From Prillingera fragicola (Eukaryota; Basidiomycota; Tremellomycetes; Trichosporonales; Trichosporonaceae): DNA of 64,000 bases. Position numbers and translations under genes: made by a program. The stretch covers positions 2,108,001 to 2,172,000 of the forward strand of contig BEDY01000001.1 of assembly GCA_002335605.1 (NCBI GenBank), written 5' to 3'. Positions 55,858-64,000 of the stretch are shown piece by piece (position 1 is the stretch's first letter; each line of letters starts with the position of its first letter). The notes beneath the pieces were generated by a model that saw only the letters and a program-made list of their open reading frames with translations, searched no databases and was not told where the DNA came from.

Positions 55858-58800
55858 ATGCCTTCCGTTGGGCCTGGTATGCATCCTTGTCTGTCTATAA
55901 CGACATTCTCAAGTGCTACACCTCGTTCACCTCACCTACTGTACACTTGTTTCTATTCTCTTGCCACAGTGGCCAGTAACGGCCCTGCCATGGAGAATGG
56001 CCAACTTGGCACTCCTGTACAACAACAGACACGACCACGACTGCTCAACTTTTCATCAACACACTCTCCGTCCTCATTCCATCCGCCGCTACCACCACGC
56101 CATTGTCTCACTTCTCCGCGAGCCAGCAGCTTAGCTTCTTCCTCCCAAGCCCAGCGCACGACCCCACCACAGCAGAAGCAGCAGCGTCCCCGCTTCATAG
56201 CCGAGAGAGAATCAGCCGCTCGAGCCCAGCAGCCCACGTCGGGTGCTATGCCTCTGTCCTATATCAAGTCAAGACCCACCAGCCGCACCCTGCCCACGGG
56301 CAGTGGGTCGCCCTCGTCCCCCATCACATCACCGACACGTCCGACACCGTCGCCAACACAATCAGCAAACGAAAACAAGTCGTCGCTTTCGGTTGCTCCA
56401 CCAGCTGGTGGCTTCATCACTCCGACCCATCTGCGCTCTCCACTCCGGGCAGCTCGCACAATAGCTAGTTCGGGGCCTTTGTGCGCCTGCCTGCAGGAGG
56501 CGCTCGCCGAGGCTCCGTTTCCCTCGAGCGGTTACATTCCAAGCGCCATTGCCTGTCGCCCTGGAAAGGGCTGTCGCTCCGACGAGCCACCGCTGCCCAT
56601 GAAGGACAACAAGCCTGCATCATCATCGTCCTCCCTCCCCACTCCTAGCCCTACGCCGTCGCCTTCGCCATCACCAGCTTGCTCTTCTTCAACAACGTCA
56701 ACAAGAAATCTCCGGCAGCAGCCACCAAAGCCGCCCTTGGTTCAGGTCCGGAATTCCTCGGACAGCCTGCCGGCTACGTCCGAGCCGGTGGTGGCTTTGC
56801 CAGTAACCACTTTTGACATGGAAGTCGGCCCAAGCTCTCCTAGGCCCAGCTCGTCAGTTGCATCGCATCTGTTGCAACAGCAGCAACAGCAGCAGCGTCA
56901 GTCACCTACCCGCAAGAAGCTCAGGCGACCCCACAGCGTACACGGCACGCGCCCCAGTTTGAGAGTCGCTGTCGACCACAGCCCCCGCAAACCAGTCGCA
57001 CTGGGCAGGTCAAACTCTTCACGGGCCTCCAACTCTTCTGCTTCGACAACCCGGCCCACTCTCATCTACAACCCCCCTACCGTGCCTTTATCTCGAGCCA
57101 TTTCGTTACCCGAGGGCAGCTCGCAGCGCAAAGAGACCTCCCCTTCCACGTTTGTGGCGCGCCACCAGGAGGTCTTCGCGCACCTACATGCCGACCTCAC
57201 AGAGGAGCAGCGCGAAAACTTCTTGCAGCAGCAGTGGGAGGTCTTGGAGGAGGATGCGCTCGAGCGTCTGGCTACGGCCGTCCTAGCTAAGGACCGCCTG
57301 CGGGCCCTGGAGCGACAGCGCAAGGAGCAAAGTGCCGAGACGGGGTTGAGACGCCTCAGTCTCAGCGCATCCGCGCGCCCCACAGTGTCCCAGACTTCGA
57401 GTTATTCTGGCAGCCCCAACCCGGAAAGTACGGACGACGAGCCACCCACCGGTTTGAAGCGGCTTAGCCTCGCTAGCTCGGCGGATGGTGGCCACAGACG
57501 CTACCGCAGCGTCGTCGGCGTGCCAGAAGTCGCTGGGCGGATCGACATCTCCGGACCACGCTCGGCGGGGCACACTCGTCGATCCAGTGCTGTGAGCGCT
57601 GGCTTTTCGCGCAGGATCAGCCTTGCCAACTCGGCCGGCGCGGATACACACCGAGTCAGCATGGTGTCCAGCAATGACGACAGCCACCGCAGCAGCATGG
57701 TCAGCTCTGCCAACTCTGACACTCGTCGCGTCAGCATGGTCAGCTCTGACTCTGACATCCGTCGTGGCAGTATGGTCAGCTCGGTCAACTCTGACATTGG
57801 TACCCGCCGCGTCAGCATGGCGTCCACCAGCTCGGATGTTGGCCGTCGCGCCAGCATGGTCAGCTCGGTCAACACTGACAGTCGAAGACTGGTATCGCCC
57901 ACAAGCGTCGTCACGTCGCCCGTCGACAGCACCAACGGCGGTCTGCGTCGCCTCAGTTTGACGAGTTCAGTTCGCAGTTCACTCGTGCAAATGAGCCCTC
58001 GCGCATCCTACTTTCCCCCGGTCATGGAGTCACCCGAGAACAAGAGCCACGCCGATCTCCCTCGGGCATCATGCGACTCCGACGACACGATTGAGACAAT
58101 TGCGACCGCCGACCTCGACGCCGCGTTGGATCGGCAGCTCGGTATTCCAGTCGCCAGAGACAGCGTCGTCATGTCGCCTGGCGCGTTCGACCACTCTCAC
58201 GAGTCGATAGATTTCAGTGCACCTCGGCAAGAGGCGTCAGTACCGACCTCACCTGCATCGAGTGGTGGGTTCCGCGCGGTTTCGATTTCGTCCATGACCT
58301 CGTCTTACTCGAATGCGTCAGCCACGTCTTCGGACTTGTGTCGATCAAAATACTTTGACCAGCGATTCGAGCGCGACGAGACCCCCGGTGCCGACGACGA
58401 CAAGCGACGCAGCGTGCGGCACAATCGTGTCGTTGCGCTTGCCTCGACTATGCGTGCGCTGGAAGGCCGATCGACGTCCAAGATTGAGGAAGACGACGGA
58501 TGGATGGCCAAGCTCGTCAAGATGGAGGCCCAGAAGCAAGAGGCCATCAAGCGCGCTGCTGCCGCCGAGCATGGGATGATCGTGCCCGACCCCCTGGCTT
58601 CTGAAGACGGCGACCCTGCCGTCCCTGTCAGGCGACTGCGACGTGGAACCGTCTACGCCCCTCGCAAAGCACTTGCATCGTTGTCGTCTACCAAGACGGC
58701 CGACTCGAGCCTCTTGTCTCACGACTCGAGTCTTGTGGCTGCCGGCCAAGACCTCATGACCAACAAGCCATGGCTCGCCACTGACCCAAAGGTCACGCCA

Positions 58801-59658
58801 CCCACGCCGGACCCGGACCGCACGCCGCGGTCGTCTGTCCAACGTCGTTCGCGCGACGACCTGGACATTGCATACGTGAGCTCATCCGCGTGGCACGCTG
58901 GTGCCACTGACGGAGTCGCCCTCTCGGGTTTTGGCCCTGGGGAGGCGGAGGTGCTCGGAATCGGCTTTCCGAGCTTGAAGCGTTCGACCTCCACGGGGTT
59001 GTTCGTTCGCGGCGGAGGCAGGCAATTGAGCAGCAGGTTTCTGCTGCGTCGTTGCAGGTCGTTCGACCACTGCCGACGCTTTTCGACGAAGACCCCCTCG
59101 ACGTCGTGCTGCCCGACCCCGGTGTCGGGTCTGGCCAGGGATTATTCAGTCTCCTCGGCAACCTACTCTGCCCTCTCCCGCCAGGAGAGACAGATTCAGA
59201 TTGACGAGATGACTAGACGCTCTCCCGGCCTCGCGCACGCGGTCGCCGCCCCCTCCTCCCCTATTGCCACTGTTGAGCCGTTCCCCGCGGCCGACATTCC
59301 CATCTATCACAAGTGCCGCCACATTCGCTCCTCGAGCGACGGCACCGCCCGCTGGCCTAGTCTTGCCCCAACGTGCTTTGCCGTTGGATTCATCTGCCCG
59401 CCCGCCTGGGCTGTCGGCGGATGGGTCGCTCCCACGACTGTCAAGAACGTTGACGAGGTCGACGACGTTGTCGAAGAACTCACCGACGTCGAAGCTCAAG
59501 CAGTCATTGAGGCCATGCCACCATGGCGTCGCTGGGCTCACCACCCCAACAAGTGGGTGCGCCGGTGCCGCATCGCCACAGCCGTCGCGGGCGCCGTTGC
59601 CATTCCCACCGCCATCGCTGTAGGCGTTTCGGTCAGCACCAGCTCCACGCCAGGCTAG
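55858..59658 (+). CDS. Large Ser-rich protein with RRxS repeat array and C-terminal membrane anchor
   Basis: Single exon of up to 1266 residues; an ATG at 55990 (MENGQLG) is an alternative start because 55858-55989 looks leader-like. I do not recognise the N-terminal 900 residues, which are disordered and rich in Ser, Pro and poly-Gln. At about residues 600-690 a degenerate repeat of about 12 residues, of the form RRxSMVSS followed by an N/D/S linker, occurs about six times (57646-57885), and similar RRLSL, KRLSL, RRSS and RRIS sites lie around it. These match the AGC-kinase (PKA) consensus. The C-terminal 150 residues hold CRHIRS, CFAVGFICPPAWAVGGW (hydrophobic) and a final TAVAGAVAIPTAIAVGVSVS segment six residues from the end, i.e. 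a tail anchor. Confidence 0.75.
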   Translation: MPSVGPGMHPCLSITTFSSATPRSPHLLYTCFYSLATVASNGPAMENGQLGTPVQQQTRPRLLNFSSTHSPSSFHPPLPPRHCLTSPRASSLASSSQAQRTTPPQQKQQRPRFIAERESAARAQQPTSGAMPLSYIKSRPTSRTLPTGSGSPSSPITSPTRPTPSPTQSANENKSSLSVAPPAGGFITPTHLRSPLRAARTIASSGPLCACLQEALAEAPFPSSGYIPSAIACRPGKGCRSDEPPLPMKDNKPASSSSSLPTPSPTPSPSPSPACSSSTTSTRNLRQQPPKPPLVQVRNSSDSLPATSEPVVALPVTTFDMEVGPSSPRPSSSVASHLLQQQQQQQRQSPTRKKLRRPHSVHGTRPSLRVAVDHSPRKPVALGRSNSSRASNSSASTTRPTLIYNPPTVPLSRAISLPEGSSQRKETSPSTFVARHQEVFAHLHADLTEEQRENFLQQQWEVLEEDALERLATAVLAKDRLRALERQRKEQSAETGLRRLSLSASARPTVSQTSSYSGSPNPESTDDEPPTGLKRLSLASSADGGHRRYRSVVGVPEVAGRIDISGPRSAGHTRRSSAVSAGFSRRISLANSAGADTHRVSMVSSNDDSHRSSMVSSANSDTRRVSMVSSDSDIRRGSMVSSVNSDIGTRRVSMASTSSDVGRRASMVSSVNTDSRRLVSPTSVVTSPVDSTNGGLRRLSLTSSVRSSLVQMSPRASYFPPVMESPENKSHADLPRASCDSDDTIETIATADLDAALDRQLGIPVARDSVVMSPGAFDHSHESIDFSAPRQEASVPTSPASSGGFRAVSISSMTSSYSNASATSSDLCRSKYFDQRFERDETPGADDDKRRSVRHNRVVALASTMRALEGRSTSKIEEDDGWMAKLVKMEAQKQEAIKRAAAAEHGMIVPDPLASEDGDPAVPVRRLRRGTVYAPRKALASLSSTKTADSSLLSHDSSLVAAGQDLMTNKPWLATDPKVTPPTPDPDRTPRSSVQRRSRDDLDIAYVSSSAWHAGATDGVALSGFGPGEAEVLGIGFPSLKRSTSTGLFVRGGGRQLSSRFLLRRCRSFDHCRRFSTKTPSTSCCPTPVSGLARDYSVSSATYSALSRQERQIQIDEMTRRSPGLAHAVAAPSSPIATVEPFPAADIPIYHKCRHIRSSSDGTARWPSLAPTCFAVGFICPPAWAVGGWVAPTTVKNVDEVDDVVEELTDVEAQAVIEAMPPWRRWAHHPNKWVRRCRIATAVAGAVAIPTAIAVGVSVSTSSTPG
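57646..57900 (+). repeat. Degenerate 36-45 bp coding repeats (RRxSMVSS units)
   Basis: About six units encoding (H/R)R(V/S/G/A)SM(V/A)S(S/T) plus an Asn/Asp/Ser linker lie in tandem inside the Ser-rich gene. The DNA of the units is similar (CGTCAGCATGGTCAGCTC recurs), consistent with internal duplication. Confidence 0.75.
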
Positions 59659-60612
59659 ACGGCATTCGGCATTCCCACCACTTGTGACACGACCAACGCG
59701 TCCCAACGCAGCGAGCTCGAGAACCCACGTTCTCGCTCGTGTTCTTACGACCTTATGAAACCCTTTACGAGACACCCCCTCCTCGCAAATCATACCTCTT
59801 CCTTCATGATATATTCTTGCATTGCATGCTCCACTGGTGGAGCCCGTGCCCAGCGCGCGGACGACTTCTGTCTTCCCCCTCTCTCCACCCCCCTTGCTAC
59901 TTCCGTTTGTACTGGCGCCTGACATGCGCCGTGGACTATTACTGTACTGTGTACAACCGTTTTCTCTCTAGTGCTATGCATTTCTAAGGCTTTGGGCAAT
60001 GAGTCTAGTGCAGTGGACGCGCCGCGGGTACTGACCACCCGGTTGACTGGGAGCTGGGAGCACATGCAATGTCAAAACACAGTTATGGAGCCCCACATTC
60101 ACGAAACTGTCGGCGATAATTTCAGCGCCGATATTTTGCCACACACCGAAACGCCGTTTCAGGGTCCGCTGGCCACAGTGTCTGGCAGGCAGTGGATGGC
60201 CAGTTTCGACGACTTGGACAGGTCCAGTGCTAGCTCAACCCTCAAGCTATCCGTCAAGTGAGTAGCGAGCTCGACGGCAACAGCAACATCGACACCGACC
60301 ACGACCCGTACATGGCAGACGAGACGGCACGGCGGCACGCGCATCCGACTTGATTGGGGACCATTGGAGGGAAGAGAGTGGAGGAATTGTTGGCACGGGA
60401 CGAGACGTTGGGGAGACCACTTGTGGTTGAGCGACATTCGGGGTGTGGGTGTGCGTGCGTGCGGTGTGCGGAGATGATGGCGAAGAAGGTGTAGAGAGAG
60501 TGGTCCCCGTTCGAGCTCGACTGCGCCGTGTTGACCGTGTGTCCAAGTGCACGGGTTGTGGAAGTGTCGTTGGACTGTTGTCTCCAGTCTGGAGCTTTGC
60601 TAACCGTTCAGA
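59659..60612. other. Intergenic, RPL34 upstream region
   Basis: 954 bp including the 3' flank of the Ser-rich gene and the RPL34 promoter. Overlapping open frames on the minus strand (60247-60969) are shadows. No other feature recognised. Confidence 0.55.
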
Positions 60613-61185
60613 ATGGCCCAGCGTGTTACCCTTCGCAAGCGCCAGCCCTACAACACCACCTCGGCTCGCCGGAGGGTCGTGAAGACCCCCGGTGGCAAGC
60701 TCGTTGTCCACCACATCAAGAAGCTTGCTGTGCGTTGATCTTGACTCGGCAATTCGAGGTTGCGTGAATATTTGCTGACCAGCTCCAGTCGGCCCCCAAG
60801 TGCGGTGACTGCGGTGAGGCCCTTGCCGGTGTCCCCACCCTCCGCCCCCGCCAGTGTGAGTGTTGCTCGCGATGGACGACGCAAGGTTGTGCGCACAGGG
60901 AGGATTTTGAGGTTTTGCACTTTCAGCCAATTCAGGCACCTGCAAACTATCAAAGATCTTCCTAGTCACAAACTTGTGCAGCGTCCATTGCTATCATCAT
61001 TGTTTGCCATCAACTGACTCCCCGCAGACGCCACCCTCTCGAAGCGCCAGAAGTCGGTTTCGCGTGCCTACGGTGGTTCGGTCTGCGCCCACTGCGTCCG
61101 CCAGCGCATCACCCGCGCTTTCCTCATCGAGGAGGCCACCATCGTCAAGCGCGTCCTCAAGGCCAAGGCCGCCGCTAAGAAGTAG
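60613..61185 (+). CDS. RPL34: 60S ribosomal protein eL34
   Basis: Exons 60613-60729, 60789-60855 and 61028-61185 encode 113 residues. The sequence [43 protein letters not shown]...LRPRQ (first zinc-ribbon pair), then [22 protein letters not shown] (second pair) is diagnostic of eL34 in the large ribosomal subunit. The second intron (172 nt) is longer than most in the window; introns of ribosomal-protein genes sometimes host snoRNAs, but I see no clear C/D or H/ACA boxes in it. Confidence 0.97.
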
Positions 61186-62019
61186 AGTCGCTGCTATCCC
61201 CTTAGCAGTTAGCGGTTGGATTGGGCGTCGGGCGATGTATTGATTCCCTCACGAGCGTGCAGGTTTGCTGGTGCAGGCGACGGGTCGGGAAGAGCATTGA
61301 TGGAGTCGCTGGCGTACTGAACTACTGATCAGGATGAGGAGAACGTTGTGGGGCGCGCGAGGGTCGTCGTCCATCGAGCTCGTCTCGTGGATATTGTTGT
61401 CCACCATCGTCCGAGTCATGCGACCTTGCCTTCCGCCTTTCGTCTCTCCTCTATGTGCTCGCAGACTTTGAGTAAGCACCAGACACACAATAAACTTGAG
61501 ACACTAGGGATGATCGGTCCCAGACTCAAATCTCGATACCCGCCGATCATGTTGTCGCATACCGTTATTGACACACTCGCACCATGCCGACGTCGGCTGC
61601 TAGTGGCAGGGGAACGCGGATCGCCGCAGCACTGACCTGCTACGGCCACCGGTGCCGGACACTGCTCGGGCCCCACGCTGCAGGTTGTGCAGTGACGTCG
61701 ACTGCTGCCAGCGTTGTCACGCCCACACCGCCATGGCCACCTCATCTGCGCCCTCGCCACTGCGCCCCTTGGGTTGTCTGCCTTGCCGTCGTCCGCAGTA
61801 AACACTCCTATGTTGTGCCAATGAATAGGGCGCATGTTTACATCCCACGCTAGCCACTGCTTGGTCACGGCTTGCAGCGCCGGTCGCCCGGAAAGGGGCT
61901 GCAACCCCGTCAGCGTCACCTCGCGCCTCCTTTTTCTTTGACTTCCCACTCATCTTCATCATCATCATCTTCTACCTACCTGCACTGCCGTTGCTTTATC
62001 TTTGGCTACTCAATAACTC
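61186..62019. other. Intergenic, HSF-type gene upstream region
   Basis: 834 bp; the last 60 bp are T/C-rich with TCATC repeats (about 61949-61968), consistent with a 5' leader. Small frames (79-177 codons) have no recognisable product. Confidence 0.55.
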
Positions 62020-64000
62020 ATGATTCCAATGACAATTGACAGCCCCTCCCCGTTCATCCCTCTTGAGGGTCATCAAGATCCTCTCTCTCCCAGCCCTGCG
62101 CTCATGAGCAGTTTCCAGCCGCTGTGTGTCTCCCCCTCTCCTCGTCGGTACGAGGGTCGTCCTGCCTTCCTCGACTTTGAGTACCAAGACTTTGAGTGCA
62201 TGCAGCCTCCTCTGCCTCCTCCGGCGCTGCCGCCACTGTACCACCCTGCCGCCGAAGTAGACCAAAGTGAGTCACCCCACGCGACCTTCCTCCACCTTCT
62301 GACCCTGCAAGACTTGGACCATCATCTTGCATCCCAAATCCCCTACAGCAACCCCTTTTTCCTCCCCCAGCCTCTCTACAACGACTACGACCCAGCCCTC
62401 GCCCACCTCCTGCCCGCGACCATTGCTCCTGCGGCCTTGAGGCCCCGCCACATGACACCCTCTGGCTACGTGACGCCCCCCGCACCGGCCCCGGCAGTGG
62501 CCTCTGATACCGCCGACGAGACGGACACGGACACGGTCATGAGTAGCCAGCACCCTTCACCCACCATTTCTCAACTCAGTTGGACACAATCTGACACGAC
62601 GCGTTCAGCGTTTGCTGCCTTTATCGCGGCGCTCACCAATGTGGCGGCCGAGCGGGACCAGGTGGCAAACGACGACAAGGGCACACAAGTCGACGCCCTC
62701 GTGCACCCGGAACCAAGTCCAGTCAACCACACGCTGCAGCACACACTCGTCTCTCAAGATCAAGTCCAGGTACCCAGCGAGGAAGACAGCTTCATACTTG
62801 GATTTTGGGCCGACACGCACGAGTGTGACAACAACACATCCACCGCCACTGCACTCGACACCATGCCGCCTTCCCCCGAGTCGCCACCACAGTCGCCGCT
62901 CAGTCCACTGAGCGAGGAAACAAGCCCTTGGTCGACCAATAGCTCCACGTCACCGCCCCCAGGATCGTTGCCAGCGCTTGGCGAGTCGTCCGCCACTTCA
63001 CCGAGTCATGAACCAGTCACCCCCGTGTCGGCCCTCACGGCGCCGTCGCCAGCCGAGACGTCCTCTTCTTCCTCTACGCGCACCCGGCGGACGGTGCAGA
63101 AGAGGACCTTCAAGGATGCCCTTTGGGAGTAAGCACAGGTGTCCGCCACCGAGGAAGACACAACTCACCCGCCCAGTGCCATCAACGACGACTCGTTCAG
63201 CCAGTGGATCCACTGGTCAGACGACGGTACCTGTGGCGTCATTCCTGACAAGAAGAAGGTGAGTTTCCTGGGGTGGCGTTGCTGACATGGTAGTTTGAGA
63301 AGAGCAAGGGTGCGTCCATTACTCATCACTGACCTTTGCTCATCCACAGCCATGCGCGCCATCACTGACGCCCGTGACGTTGGCGGTTTTGTGCGCCAAC
63401 TCAACATGTGGGGTTTCCAGCGCTCAAAGGATCCAGAAGGTGGCACCCAGTGAGACTCCCTCTCTTGACCTTAGGCTGATGGCAAGCTCTTGCCTCTTCA
63501 CTCACGAGCTGTTCCAACAAGACCGGTACGACCTGTTTGTTCAGTTGACTCGCAAGGAGGAGCGCAAGAACCGCCCCACTGCTGGCCGTCGCCACCGCCC
63601 GGCTAAAGTTCGCGCTCGTACCAAGAAGAGCCGTGGTGAGGAAGGCAAGCCCAAGATTGTGGTAAGTTGTGCTCTCCAGAGCGCTTCTGACATGTAGCTG
63701 TCCGCACGTGCAACTGGATCTCGCAAGTCGGCTCGCAACCATGCCGTCCAAAAGAGCTACAAAGAGACGGAAGACGAGGAAGACAAACCCATCGCAGGAG
63801 TGAGTCTCCATCGCTAAGCTTTGCTGACGATAGCCATCTAGCAAGGCAGCTCGACCACAAGCTGTCAGCAAATCGGCTCGTGTCAAGTCTCAAAAGGCGC
63901 CTCCAAAGACCCCCAAGACAGCTGCTAAGCGTCCGGCCGAGTCTATCCACGAGGATGAGGACCCCCTCACTCCACCTCTTCGCCACAATGGGCCATACTA
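62020..64000 (+). CDS. HSF-type DNA-binding transcription factor, 3' end beyond window
   Basis: Exons 62020-63128, 63177-63258, 63294-63309 (16 nt), 63350-63449, 63487-63661, 63698-63799 and 63834->64000, with at least 580 residues visible. The first 360 residues are disordered, rich in Pro, Ser and Thr, with SP sites. The HSF-type winged-helix domain then follows at about 361-460: TFKDALWDAINDDSFSQWIHWSDDG, then IPDKKKFEKSKA, the recognition helix GGFVRQLNMWGFQRS, and FTHELFQQDRYDLFVQLTRK. After it come basic, Lys/Ser-rich segments (RHRPAKVRARTKKSRG, KAPPKTPKTAAKR). The intron at 63450-63486 is the least certain (an acceptor at CTTAG would give a 25-nt intron). This is not canonical Hsf1, which has its domain near the N-terminus. 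Confidence 0.78.

Noticed and set aside
59146..59925. 259-codon minus-strand frame
   Set aside because: Antisense to the C-terminal part of the Ser-rich gene; Gly/Arg-rich shadow.
60856..61027. Long RPL34 intron considered as a snoRNA host
   Set aside because: No convincing C/D box pair with terminal stem or H/ACA boxes were seen.
1..64000. Biosynthetic cluster, integrated virus or transposon
   Set aside because: No polyketide, peptide or terpene synthase, reverse transcriptase, transposase, integrase or long terminal repeats were recognised; genes are mixed housekeeping functions.

Overview
This 64 kb window is nuclear DNA of a GC-rich fungus. Almost every gene has several exons with very short introns (many 32-60 nt), donors of the GTGAGT/GTACGT/GTGCGT type and CTGAC/CTAAC branch sites close to the acceptor. 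The gene set (CAP10-family glycosyltransferase, Tul1/Dsc1 RING ligase, Zrg17-like transporter, fungal-specific transcription factor, Phs1, Fip1) and the gene style suggest a basidiomycete yeast of the Tremellomycetes, probably Trichosporonales. That placement is inference, because no rRNA or other marker is present. I reconstructed splice forms by eye. Reading frame is continuous across every junction, which supports the models, but no transcript data were available.

Layout. 1-10 kb: the 3' end of a fungal transcription-factor gene, TIM54 (mitochondrial import), TPT1 (tRNA splicing phosphotransferase) divergent from FIP1 (polyadenylation), an Scn1/TatD-type hydrolase, SWI5 (recombination) and a mitoferrin. 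12-19 kb: an unrecognised gene, PHS1 (fatty-acid elongation), a broken and an intact copy of a small secreted beta-trefoil lectin, and a fructosamine-3-kinase-like gene. 18.7-21.4 kb: ATP3 (F1 gamma) divergent from SUI3 (eIF2 beta). 21.4-24.2 kb is gene-poor. 24-32 kb: aldehyde dehydrogenase, a Ser/Pro-rich unknown, IST1 divergent from FMC1, and an XPT1-like purine phosphoribosyltransferase. 32-43 kb: an ATP-dependent DNA ligase with a mitochondrial-type leader, ACR3 arsenite efflux, a bZIP factor almost touching the divergent TUL1 RING ligase, and a CAP10-like GT90 enzyme. 43-54 kb: a Zrg17-like cation transporter, RAD6, an unrecognised gene, and SCC3 cohesin. 55-64 kb: a Ser-rich protein with an array of RRxS sites and a tail anchor, RPL34, and an HSF-type transcription factor that runs off the end of the window.

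Most genes are unrelated housekeeping functions, as expected for a fungal chromosome. Thematic overlaps are mitochondria (TIM54, mitoferrin, ATP3, FMC1, the ligase), DNA and chromosome maintenance (SWI5, RAD6, SCC3) and metal or metalloid handling (mitoferrin, ACR3, Zrg17-like). I see no operon-like system, CRISPR array, intact transposon, tRNA or rRNA gene. The most distinctive observations are start codons carried by or split across tiny first exons (SUI3, RAD6), a helically phased triple CACGTG promoter element, the decayed lectin duplicate, the organellar-type DNA ligase and the phospho-site repeat protein.
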